Positions 56,710-64,000 of a stretch of 64,000 nt of DNA are shown here, piece after piece. A model generated the notes under the pieces. It ran no database searches. It was not told the DNA's origin and was given only the letters and a program-made list of their open reading frames with translations. Origin of the DNA: Nocardia macrotermitis. Its GTDB lineage: Bacteria > Actinomycetota > Actinomycetes > Mycobacteriales > Mycobacteriaceae. Position numbers and translations under genes: made by a program. Location of the stretch: positions 62,001-126,000 of the forward strand of contig NZ_WEGK01000004.1 in assembly GCF_009604405.1 (NCBI RefSeq), written 5' to 3'. Positions within the stretch are counted from its first letter, which is position 1; each line of letters opens with the position of its first letter.

Positions 56710-57249
56710 ATGACGACAACGACCAGTGCCGAAGCCGCCACCGAGGCGCCCGCGCTCACCTCCGCGCACGACACGTCCCGGCCGGGCTCCGATATCGGCC
56801 TGCTGATCCTGCGCATCGGATTCGGCGCGCTGCTCGTCGTGCACGGCGCCCAGAAACTGTTCGGCTGGTTCGGCGGCTACGGTCTGGCCGCGACCGCGAA
56901 GGGATTCGGCTCGATGGGCTACAACCCCGGCCGCTTCTTCGCGACGCTGGCCGGGCTCAGCGAGATCACCGGCGGCGTCCTGCTGGTCCTGGGCCTGCTC
57001 ACCCCGCTCGCCGCCGCCATCGCCCTGGGCACCATGATCAACGCCGTACACGCGGACTGGGCGCACGGCTTCGACGGCTACCAACTGCCCCTGGTCTACG
57101 CCGTCGCCGTCGCCGCGCTCGCCTTCACCGGTCCCGGCCGCATCTCCCTCGACCACGGCCGCCCCTGGCAGCGCGCGGGTGCGGTCTGGGGACTCGGCGC
57201 GATCGTGCTGGCCGTGGTGGCCGCGCTGATCACCCTGGCGGTCAGCTGA
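56710..57249 (+). CDS. DoxX-family membrane protein
   Basis: A 178-aa protein with about four membrane helices. LLILRIGFGALLVVHGAQKLFGWFGG is the DoxX signature, followed by GYNPGRFFATLAGLSEITGG and LGLLTPLAAAIAL. Family members are linked to oxidative-stress or electron-transfer complexes, but no reaction is established. The start is taken as ATG at 56710; TTG at 56707 is possible. It ends just before a bidirectional terminator. Confidence 0.88.
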   Translation: MTTTTSAEAATEAPALTSAHDTSRPGSDIGLLILRIGFGALLVVHGAQKLFGWFGGYGLAATAKGFGSMGYNPGRFFATLAGLSEITGGVLLVLGLLTPLAAAIALGTMINAVHADWAHGFDGYQLPLVYAVAVAALAFTGPGRISLDHGRPWQRAGAVWGLGAIVLAVVAALITLAVS

Positions 57250-57270
57250 CAAACCAAGGCCCGCAACGCA

Positions 57271-57311
57271 TTCGGCCCGGTCACGGATGATTCCGTAACC
57301 GGGCCGAAAAC
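57271..57311. terminator. Bidirectional terminator between DoxX and glpR
   Basis: TTCGGCCCGGT (57271-57281) pairs with ACCGGGCCGAA (57298-57308), and ACGGA with TCCGT inside, giving a 16-bp stem with one mismatch and a 4-nt loop. A-tract and T-tract flanks serve the two converging genes. Confidence 0.88.
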
Positions 57312-57322
57312 GTATCGAACCG

Positions 57323-58390
57323 CTATTCCCCTGCCGCGCGGGCGATTTCGCCACCGGCCGCGCGGGCGCGGGTGGCCCGGGCCGCGGCGGCATCGAAGTT
57401 CTCCAGGAAATCGAAACCCGGGTCCTCGTCGTCGATATCCATGACCACCGCGCGCCTGCGCAGGTCACGCGCCTCGTCCCGCCCGGAATCCTTCCCACCG
57501 GAACGAGCGCCGTCACGCGCCGCCGCGGGCCGTCCGCCACCCGAGAGCCGGGACGACCGCCGCCGCCGGATCTCCTCCTCGAAACGCACCTGCCGCCGCA
57601 GATAGATCAGATACCCCGCCAGCACCGCCCCACACAGCCCGCATCCCCACCACAGCAGCGGCGAGACCGCCAGTGCGAAACCACCGAACAGCAAGGCGCT
57701 CAACGCCAATGCGAGCGTCATCCGCTGCCGGTACCGATACCGCGTCGCCCGCGCCACCGCGTCGGCTTCCGGATCGTATCCACCGCGTCCTCGCCGGTTG
57801 GACACGAAACGTCCGGGCGTGGAACCGGATTCGGCGTCATCGTCCGCGTCGGCGTCGTCCGCCGCTGCCGCGGACAGATCCGGCGTCGCCCCGGATACCG
57901 TGCGCGCCGGGGGAATTCGCGCGCTCATCGGGGCGGGTTCCGCGTCCGCCCCCGAATCCTCCGACACCTCCGCGACCACGGCCGCCTCGACCTCGACATC
58001 CGTACCCGCGATGTCCGCACCGCCGAATTCGGCCGCATCCGCCCCGTCGACCTCGACGACCTCGCCGACCCCGACGCCACCCGCGCCGGTATCGCTGCTG
58101 TCGTCGTGCTCGGTGACGGGCTCATCGGCCGAAGTCGTCATCCGATCCTCCGCATCATCGCCGTGTGAAAGCCTTCTCTGCACTCGTGTGGGCACCCAGT
58201 CCGGATCCGAGTCGTGCCCGGAGGCAGGCCCCGACTTGGCGCGTCGCCTGGTACCGCCCCGATGCAGCACCCGGGTCGCCAGGGCGGTATCGGTGGTCCG
58301 TCGAATACGGGGGTACCTCGCGGCGAGCATCGGAAACAACACGAAGACCCAGAGGACCACCAGGCCGACCCACAAGATCGAATTCGGCAC
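57323..58390 (-). CDS. glpR: Divisome-associated membrane receptor GlpR/SepX-like
   Basis: A 355-aa protein with an N-terminal membrane helix (SILWVGLVVLWVFVLFPML), a long acidic disordered segment, and two further helices near 220-255 (MTLALALSALLFGGFALAVSPLLWW). GTG start with GGAGGTG upstream. It lies next to rimJ-like GNAT, glp (MoeA-like) and galU, the conserved actinobacterial neighbourhood where GlpR recruits the gephyrin-like Glp to the division site in Corynebacterium, and where Streptomyces has SepX. Identity rests on topology and synteny. Confidence 0.75.
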   Translation of the reverse strand: MPNSILWVGLVVLWVFVLFPMLAARYPRIRRTTDTALATRVLHRGGTRRRAKSGPASGHDSDPDWVPTRVQRRLSHGDDAEDRMTTSADEPVTEHDDSSDTGAGGVGVGEVVEVDGADAAEFGGADIAGTDVEVEAAVVAEVSEDSGADAEPAPMSARIPPARTVSGATPDLSAAAADDADADDDAESGSTPGRFVSNRRGRGGYDPEADAVARATRYRYRQRMTLALALSALLFGGFALAVSPLLWWGCGLCGAVLAGYLIYLRRQVRFEEEIRRRRSSRLSGGGRPAAARDGARSGGKDSGRDEARDLRRRAVVMDIDDEDPGFDFLENFDAAAARATRARAAGGEIARAAGE

Positions 58391-58687
58391 CGCGCTCGCA
58401 CCTCCGTCCCCGCCTGGCTGTCGCCCCAGCGACAGATCTCACAACCTGTTCGTATATCGCCGACTCGCCGCCGACCGTTCTCGCACCGTGCCCCGAATCC
58501 TCGGAAAGGGTTGTGCCGCCGCCTCGTCGGGCCACTGCACCGGCTCCCTTCCGGCGATACGGGACGCACCACCGACGTCCGTAGGCTAATTCGGCCGCCC
58601 CGAAATCCGTCGCAGGCGCGCCGTCAACACCTGCCCCACGAGTAACACGCGTAAAGCCGCGAGAGTCCGTTCCCCGCCTCGAAAAGT
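58391..58687. other. 297-bp gene-free region
   Basis: Holds the glpR promoter and RBS on the minus strand. No gene or strong repeat is seen. Confidence 0.5.
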
Positions 58688-59344
58688 TCATGAGGGAGTG
58701 GCGCGACCTGCTCGAATGAGTCTGTCCACCACCGTGCCGGACAGGTCCTCGACGGTCATGGCGACCAGGAGGTGATCACGCCACGCGCCGTCCACGTCCA
58801 GGTAGCGGCGCAACATGCCCTCCTCGCGGAAACCGACGTTGCGCAACACCGCCTGACTCGGCAGATTCTCGGGCCGCACGGTGGCCTCCACGCGATGCAG
58901 ACCCACCGGGCCGAAGCAGTGGTCCAGCCCCAATGCCAGCGCGGCCGTCGCGACACCCTGCCCGCCCACATCCTTGGCGACCCAGTAGCCGATCCACGCC
59001 GAACGCAACGCACCGCGCACGATATTGCCGACCGTCAACTGCCCGCTGAAGGTGCCATTCACCTCGATCACCAGGGGGATCATCGCCCCGCGCCGCGCCT
59101 CGGCCTTCAGGCTCGACCACAGCGACGGCCAGTTCGAGGGATGGTTGCGCGCCTCCCACTCGCCCCGGCCGGTCGGCTCCCAGGGCTCGAGGTGATAGCG
59201 ATCGCGCACCCGGATGCGCGCCCACGCCGACGCGTCGCGCAGCCGAACGGGACGGAGGGTGACCTGCCCGGCGGCGACCCGCACCGGACCCAGATGCGCG
59301 GGCCAGCCGGGATGCTGCGCGGCCCGAAAGACGTTCATATCCAT
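58688..59344 (-). CDS. GNAT acetyltransferase, RimJ-like
   Basis: A 218-aa N-acetyltransferase. The N-terminal VRLRDASAWARIRVRDR, central IGYWVAKDVGGQGVATAAL (the acetyl-CoA pyrophosphate loop Q/R-x-x-G-x-G/A type, here GGQGVA) and VRPENLPSQAVLRNVGFREEG identify the RimJ/RimL group that acetylates ribosomal-protein N-termini. It lies between glp and glpR, the standard order. Substrate here is unknown; it may act on the divisome partners or on ribosomal protein S5. Confidence 0.9.
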   Translation of the reverse strand: MDMNVFRAAQHPGWPAHLGPVRVAAGQVTLRPVRLRDASAWARIRVRDRYHLEPWEPTGRGEWEARNHPSNWPSLWSSLKAEARRGAMIPLVIEVNGTFSGQLTVGNIVRGALRSAWIGYWVAKDVGGQGVATAALALGLDHCFGPVGLHRVEATVRPENLPSQAVLRNVGFREEGMLRRYLDVDGAWRDHLLVAMTVEDLSGTVVDRLIRAGRATPS

Positions 59345-59350
59345 GATTGT

Positions 59351-60604
59351 TCAGCCACGTTGTGCGAGAAAGGCAACCTGGACCTCGTCACCGGTGCGAA
59401 CCTCGGTGATCTCCGGTTCCAGGACGATCAGACTGTTGGCCTCGGCCAGGGTCGAGAGCAGATGCGCGGAACCATTGACGCCCAACGGTTGTACCAGATA
59501 ATCGCCGGTCTGCTCGTCCCGCATCAACTGCGCCCGCAGATATCCGCGCCGCCCGGCCATCGAACTGATCGGCATGATGGTGCGCGCCCGCACCACCCGC
59601 CGCATCGGATGCCGGCGGCCCAGCGCGATCCGAATCAGCGGACGCACCATCACCTCGAAAACCACCAGTGCGCCAACGGGATTCGACGGCAGCAGGAAGG
59701 TCGGCACCTCGTCCCGGCCCAGCCGCCCGAACCCCTGCACCGAACCGGGATGCATGGCGACCCGATCGATCGTCAGCTCGCCCAGGCCCTCGAGTGCCTC
59801 GCGGATCTGATCCGAGGCCCAGCCGCCGACCGCACCGGCGATCACCACCACCTCGGAGCGAACCAGCTGGCCCTCCACCACGTCACGCAGGCGCTTCGGA
59901 TCGGCGCTGACGATGCCGACCCGATTCACGTCCGCGCCCGCGTCCCGCGCGGCCGCGGCCAGCGCATAGGAGTTCACGTCGTAGACCTGGCCCGGACCGG
60001 GGGTGCGATCGATGTCGACCAGTTCGCCGCCGATCGAGATCACCGACAGTCGCGGGCGCGGATGCACCAGCACCTTGTCCCGGCCCACCGCGGCCAGCAG
60101 ACCCACCTGCGCGGCGCCGATGATGGTGCCCGCCCGGACCGCGATATCGCCGGGTTGCACGTCGTCACCGATGCGACGCACGTAATCACCCGTGCGGACC
60201 GGCTCGTACACCTTGATCCGGGCGCGACCGCCGTCGGTGAAATCCACCGGCAGCACGGCATCGGCGAGCGTGGGCAGCGGCGCACCGGTGTCCACCCGCA
60301 CGGTCTGCCGGGGCTGCAACCGGATCGGCTGTCGCGAACCCGCCTCCACCTCGCCGACGACCGGCAGCGTCAGATCGACCGGATCACCGTTCTCGTCCCG
60401 GATGTCCGCACCCGCACCCTGCACATCCACACTGCGCACCGCGTAACCGTCGATGGCCGCCTGATCGAAACCCGGCAGCGGACGTTCGGTGGCCACATCC
60501 TCGGCGCACAGCAGACCCTGGGCCTCGGAGATCGCGACCCGGACCGGTCTCGGCGCAACGGCCGCCGCGGTCACTTTGATCTGCTGATCCTCCACCGAGC
60601 GCAT
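59351..60604 (-). CDS. glp: Gephyrin-like molybdotransferase / divisome protein Glp
   Basis: A 417-aa MoeA-type protein with SVEDQQIKV at the start, the QAAIDGYAV signature near residue 45, GAPLPTLADAVLPV, the MogA-like domain with SIGGELVD and SNPVGALVVFEVMVRP, and the MoeA C-terminal domain. Many actinobacteria keep several MoeA paralogues; the copy beside galU and glpR is the one tied to division in Corynebacterium. A molybdenum cofactor role is the alternative. It lies 57 bp from galU. Confidence 0.85.
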   Translation of the reverse strand: MRSVEDQQIKVTAAAVAPRPVRVAISEAQGLLCAEDVATERPLPGFDQAAIDGYAVRSVDVQGAGADIRDENGDPVDLTLPVVGEVEAGSRQPIRLQPRQTVRVDTGAPLPTLADAVLPVDFTDGGRARIKVYEPVRTGDYVRRIGDDVQPGDIAVRAGTIIGAAQVGLLAAVGRDKVLVHPRPRLSVISIGGELVDIDRTPGPGQVYDVNSYALAAAARDAGADVNRVGIVSADPKRLRDVVEGQLVRSEVVVIAGAVGGWASDQIREALEGLGELTIDRVAMHPGSVQGFGRLGRDEVPTFLLPSNPVGALVVFEVMVRPLIRIALGRRHPMRRVVRARTIMPISSMAGRRGYLRAQLMRDEQTGDYLVQPLGVNGSAHLLSTLAEANSLIVLEPEITEVRTGDEVQVAFLAQRG

Positions 60605-60661
60605 GCAGCCCTTCCCTCACGTTCCGTGTCCGATGCGGCGCTCGCCCGGCTGCACGCCAGA

Positions 60662-61660
60662 TTACTCCGGCGAGGTCAGCTGCGGATCCCAGTCGGGGGC
60701 GAGTCGGTGCTCCAGCCATTCACGCAAGGCCGGCCCGTATTCGTCACGCTCCAAAGCGAAATCGACCGCAGCTCGAAGATAGCCGCCCGGGTTACCCAGG
60801 TCGTGGCGCGACCCACGGTGCACGACCACATGGACCGGGTGTCCCTCGGAAATCAGCAGCGAAATGGCGTCGGTGAGCTGCAATTCGCCGCCCGCGCCCG
60901 GTTCGATGCGGCCCAGGGCGTCGAAGATCGCGCGGTCGAGCAGGTAGCGACCGGCCGCGGCGTAGGTGGAGGGCGCGTCGGCCAGCTCGGGCTTCTCCAC
61001 CATTCCGTTGACGCGCAACACGTTCGGGTTCGTGGCGTCGGGCACGGGGGCCACGTCGAACACCCCGTAGGCGCTGACCTGATCCTTGGGCACGTCGATG
61101 GCGCACAGCACCGAACCGCCGCGTTTGCGCCGCACCCGGCTCATCACGTCCAGTACGCCCGAGGGCAGTACGAGATCGTCGGGCAGCAGCACCGCGATGG
61201 CGTCCTCGTCGGGATCCAGCACCTGTTCCGCCTGCGCCACCGCATGTCCGAGGCCCAGCGGCTCCTCCTGGATCACCGAGGTCACATCGAGCAGCCCCGG
61301 CGCCTTGCGCACCTTCTCCAGGAGATGGAACTTGCCCCGCTCCTCGAGGGTGTTCTCCAGCATCAGGTCCTCGACGAAATGCGCGACCACGCCGTCCTTA
61401 CCGGGCGAGGTCACGATCACCAGGCGAGCCGCACCCGATTCGGCCGCTTCGGCGGCGACCAGCTCGATACCGGGCGTATCCACCACCGGTAGCAGCTCTT
61501 TCGGCACGGTCTTGGTCGCCGGGAGAAACCTGGTCCCTAGCCCGGCCGCGGGCACCACGGCAGTGCGGAAGCAGGATTTCGCTTTCGCGACTCCAGCATC
61601 AGCTGGCCCACCCGTCGCCCGACCGCCACCCCTCACCGAATCGCTGCGCGATGCTGTCAT
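60662..61660 (-). CDS. galU: UTP-glucose-1-phosphate uridylyltransferase
   Basis: A 332-aa nucleotidyltransferase making UDP-glucose for cell-wall and trehalose pathways. The catalytic VVPAAGLGTRFLPATKTVPKE motif is complete, along with LLPDDLVL, GMVEKP and GELQLTDAI. The ATG at 61660 has AGGG upstream; a GTG two codons earlier is also possible. It heads the galU-glp-GNAT-glpR run on the minus strand. Confidence 0.95.
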   Translation of the reverse strand: MTASRSDSVRGGGRATGGPADAGVAKAKSCFRTAVVPAAGLGTRFLPATKTVPKELLPVVDTPGIELVAAEAAESGAARLVIVTSPGKDGVVAHFVEDLMLENTLEERGKFHLLEKVRKAPGLLDVTSVIQEEPLGLGHAVAQAEQVLDPDEDAIAVLLPDDLVLPSGVLDVMSRVRRKRGGSVLCAIDVPKDQVSAYGVFDVAPVPDATNPNVLRVNGMVEKPELADAPSTYAAAGRYLLDRAIFDALGRIEPGAGGELQLTDAISLLISEGHPVHVVVHRGSRHDLGNPGGYLRAAVDFALERDEYGPALREWLEHRLAPDWDPQLTSPE

Positions 61661-62102
61661 AAGCACACCCTATCCATCAGTTTCGTCGTCCGGACGGGCT
61701 TCGCCCCGGCGCGGCACACCGGAAGCCTAGGGGCCGCCCTCCACACCCGCGCGCCGAGTTCCGCCCCATCGCGTCCCACAGCCGTCCACCACCAGCGGTG
61801 CTTGCAACAATTCCCCCTCGACCCGGCCGGGAAACCCCACCGAACAGTGACCTTCCCCGCTGCGATCCGGACGGCCCCACGGCCCCACGGCCCCACGGCC
61901 CCACGGCCCCACGGCCCCACGGCCCCACGGCCCCACGGCCCCACGGCCCCACGGCCCCACGGCCCCACGGCCCCACGGCCCCACGGCCCCACGGCCCCAC
62001 GGACGCACGGACGCACGGACGCACGGACGCACGGACGCACGGACGCACGGACGAGAGTGGCCGATCGCGCGGGGCGCAGTGTGAGTAGGCGGGGGTCTTA
62101 TC
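61661..62102. other. 442-bp divergent region with an octanucleotide array
   Basis: Divergent intergenic space between galU and the folate cyclo-ligase gene. 61690-61870 shows nothing coding; 61871-62054 is the octamer array; the last 45 bp carry the cyclo-ligase RBS. Reading frames through it only translate the repeat. Confidence 0.7.
61871..62054. repeat. 23-copy octanucleotide tandem array
   Basis: Sixteen perfect copies of ACGGCCCC (61871-61998), then six of ACGGACGC (61999-62046), then ACGGACGA. It is a two-variant minisatellite with a sharp switch between unit types. On both strands it is open in several frames only because 8-bp repeats re-phase every 24 nt. Confidence 0.97.
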
Positions 62103-62705
62103 GTGGTCGGCGTGGAGATTGCCGGGCGGACCGACAAACGTGAGTGGCGGGCGCGATTGTTGGCGCGGCGTGCGGGGGTGGATCCCGCTGTGCACGAGGC
62201 GGAAGCGGATGCTCTTGCCGGTGCGGCGTCGCGGCTGGCTTTCGACGCGACCGGGGAGGTCTGGGTTGCCGCCTACGTTCCGGCGGGTGGTGAGCCCGGG
62301 TCGCTCGCCATGCTCGACGCGCTGCGAAACGCGGGGGCGCGAGTGTTGCTGCCGGTGACCGGGGTGCCGGGGCCTTTGGATTGGGCCGAGTACAGCGGAT
62401 CCGCGGCTCTGCGCCGCGCGCGCTACGGGCTGCTGGAACCGGTCGGGCCGGCCCTGTCCCCCGCCGCCATCGCGACGGCCACCACGATTCTGATCCCGGC
62501 GCTGGCGGTGGATCGCCGGGGCGTCCGGCTCGGCCGGGGGGCGGGATACTACGACCGCACGTTGCCCGCCGCGCGTCCCGATGCCCGGCTCATCGCGGTC
62601 GTGCGTGACGAGGAACTCCTGGATCGTCTTCCCGAGGAACCCCACGACCGCCGTATGGGCTGGGCCCTCACGCCCGATGCGGGGCTGACACGGCTGGGGG
62701 AATGA
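62103..62705 (+). CDS. 5-formyltetrahydrofolate cyclo-ligase
   Basis: A 200-aa enzyme that converts 5-formyl-THF with ATP to 5,10-methenyl-THF. ReARLLARRAG near the start, VAAYVPAGGEPG (substrate loop) and the ATP-binding RLGRGAGYYDR signature are present, with PEEPHDRRMG near the end. GTG start at 62103. Diverges from galU, as in other Mycobacteriales. Confidence 0.92.
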   Translation: MVGVEIAGRTDKREWRARLLARRAGVDPAVHEAEADALAGAASRLAFDATGEVWVAAYVPAGGEPGSLAMLDALRNAGARVLLPVTGVPGPLDWAEYSGSAALRRARYGLLEPVGPALSPAAIATATTILIPALAVDRRGVRLGRGAGYYDRTLPAARPDARLIAVVRDEELLDRLPEEPHDRRMGWALTPDAGLTRLGE

Positions 62706-62772
62706 AGTACCAATTGGTGTTGTTGGCACTGTCGGCTGTAGAGTGCTAACGACGGAGACTGTGGAGGTTCCT

Positions 62773-63093
62773 GTGCCTACTTACTCGTATCAGTGCACGC
62801 AGTGTGGCGACAAGTTCGACATCGTTCAGAAGTTCACCGACGATGCGCTGAGCACATGCGAGAAGTGCGACGGCAAGTTGCGCAAGCTCTTCAACTCGGT
62901 GGGAATCGTGTTCAAGGGCAGTGGCTTCTACCGCACCGACAGCCGCAGCGGTTCGACCACCGCGAGCGAACCCGCCAAGGCCGAGTCCTCGTCGTCGTCC
63001 TCCGCGTCGAGCAGCTCCTCCTCGGATAGCTCGTCCAGCGGTTCGAGCAGCTCGTCCAGCAGCAGCACGGCTACCAGCACCCCGGCTGCCTGA
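62773..63093 (+). CDS. FmdB-family zinc-ribbon protein
   Basis: A 106-aa protein. The zinc ribbon begins MPTYSYQCTQCG and uses Cys 8, 11, 29 and 32 (STCEKC), the FmdB pattern. KLFNSVGIVFKGSGFYRTD follows, then a Ser-rich tail of about 40 residues. The GTG at 62773 is chosen because GTGGAGGTTC precedes it and the family starts exactly there. It follows the cyclo-ligase, the usual actinobacterial order before SAF and mscL genes. Role unknown. Confidence 0.9.
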   Translation: MPTYSYQCTQCGDKFDIVQKFTDDALSTCEKCDGKLRKLFNSVGIVFKGSGFYRTDSRSGSTTASEPAKAESSSSSSASSSSSSDSSSSGSSSSSSSSTATSTPAA

Positions 63094-63212
63094 CCGATCG
63101 GCCGCGGTGGACGCACCCGATGTTGTCCACAGGTTTCGAGTTATCCACAGCCCAATTCTGACCAGCTGTTTTCCCGGCGGAGCGGTCTCGCACGAGTCGT
63201 AACGTCCGTGCC

Positions 63213-63929
63213 ATGACGTACAGCGCGTTCGGCCGGAGCAGGCCGGTTCCAGTCCGTGGCGGCGATATCGATCTCGGCCGCGTCCCCCGCTGGGAATGGT
63301 TGCGGCACCGCCGCCCCGCCTGGCTGGACGGCACGCTGGCCCGCCGCATCCTGGCCGCGGCGCTCACCGCGCTGGCCGCATTCCTGCTGCTGCGCGGCGA
63401 TCCGTCCGCGCGGCATGTCGAGGTCGTGGTCGCCGCCCACGATCTATCCCCCGGCCGCGCGGTGACCACCGCCGATCTGCGCACCGCCGCGTTCATCGCG
63501 AACAGCGTGCCCGGCGGCGCGATCCGCGAACCCACCCCACTGCTCGGCGCGACCCTGTCCGCACCCATGCGGGCCGGTGAGATCTTCACCGATCTGCGCG
63601 TGCTCGGACCACGCCTGGCCGCGGCCGCCACCGCCGCACCCGACGCTCGGATAGTCCCGATTCGCTTGGCGGACAACGCCGTTGCCGAAATCCTCCGCAC
63701 CGGAGACCGGGTCGACGTGGTCGCCGCGCCCGATCCGAACACCCCGGCCGCGGCACCCGCCCGCACCCTCGCCGCGGGCGCGGTCGTGGTCTCGATCCCG
63801 GCGCGATCCGGGGCGGGTGGACCACCGCGTTCGGAGGACCGCGTGGTGCTGGTCGCCCTCGATTCGGCGCACGCGACAACCGTTGCCGCGGCCTCCCTGC
63901 GTACCGCACTCACGGTTGTTTTTCAGTAG
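63213..63929 (+). CDS. SAF-domain protein, CpaB/RcpC-like
   Basis: A 238-aa protein with a basic N-terminus, one membrane helix near 45-62 (RRILAAALTALAAFLLL) and a SAF domain starting at EVVVAAHDLSPGRAVTTADLRT. A second part (RIVPIRLADNAVAEILRTGDRVDVVAAPD) resembles the RcpC/CpaB beta-clip region of pilus assembly proteins. Here it lies in the cyclo-ligase-fmdB block, where mscL usually comes next, beyond the window. Function unproved. Confidence 0.85.
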   Translation: MTYSAFGRSRPVPVRGGDIDLGRVPRWEWLRHRRPAWLDGTLARRILAAALTALAAFLLLRGDPSARHVEVVVAAHDLSPGRAVTTADLRTAAFIANSVPGGAIREPTPLLGATLSAPMRAGEIFTDLRVLGPRLAAAATAAPDARIVPIRLADNAVAEILRTGDRVDVVAAPDPNTPAAAPARTLAAGAVVVSIPARSGAGGPPRSEDRVVLVALDSAHATTVAAASLRTALTVVFQ

Positions 63930-64000
63930 AGTTCACTCGATTCGCCAAGTATTTGCCACAAAATGCATCTAGCATCCCCGATACCCGATCCGTGCGCGGG

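Noticed and set aside
61871..62054. CRISPR-like array
   Set aside because: Units are 8 bp without spacers, so it is a simple tandem repeat.
61677..62729. Frames encoding GPWGRGAV repeats on the minus strand and PHGPTAPR on the plus strand
   Set aside because: They are translations of the octanucleotide array, which stays open in every frame because 24 nt contains three units.

Overview
The window is high-GC actinobacterial DNA, most likely from Nocardia or a close relative (Mycobacteriales). The grounds are gene content: WXG100 proteins and other type VII secretion (T7SS) genes, a run of three Nocardia-type paralogous lipoproteins, a mycobacterial-style atpI-B-E-F-H order, a Mas-like polyketide synthase, and the galU-glp-rimJ-glpR block. 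No rRNA, tRNA, insertion sequence or CRISPR array was seen.

Layout. 1-8.2 kb (minus strand): an ESX-4-like neighbourhood with EspC-like protein, glmM, rpsI, rplM, a T7SS-associated protein and a double-FHA ABC exporter. 8.3-21.2 kb: surface and signalling genes, comprising a zinc-metallopeptidase lipoprotein, an FHA protein with a duplicated 3' tail beside it, three paralogous lipoproteins, a receptor Ser/Thr kinase, a GT4 glycosyltransferase, an isolated WXG100 pair and a membrane-anchored protein. 21.2-26.4 kb: a triple DNA repeat, a secreted Tap-like peptidase, a TIGR03086 protein, a hydrolase behind a leader-peptide uORF, and a membrane metallophosphoesterase.

26.4-36.1 kb is the most unusual part. 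It is a tightly packed minus-strand run that joins three T7SS-type genes (small helical protein, large Q-rich PPE-like protein, EspG-like chaperone) to a beta-lactamase-fold protein whose nucleophile is Cys, and then to a single-module fully reducing type I PKS with no thioesterase. 36.5-39.1 kb is an ATP synthase F0-only operon (atpI, a, c, b, b'). The b' protein stops where the mycobacterial b-delta fusion would continue into delta, a terminator follows, and no F1 genes are present.

39.7-44.9 kb: a second GT4 enzyme, a MarR/FUSC pair, an AraC regulator and a 58-aa Cys-containing small protein. 45.0-57.2 kb: an apparently complete oxidative hexuronate/aldarate pathway. It holds a sugar transporter, aldose epimerase-like protein, uronate dehydrogenase, lactonase, galactarate/talarate and glucarate dehydratases, KDG dehydratase and ketoglutarate semialdehyde dehydrogenase, with IclR and LysR regulators and a DoxX protein. 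57.3-64 kb: the conserved divisome block glpR-GNAT-glp-galU, a long octanucleotide array, then 5-formyl-THF cyclo-ligase, an FmdB zinc ribbon and a SAF-domain protein.

Functions are assigned from sequence motifs and remembered families; no database search was run.
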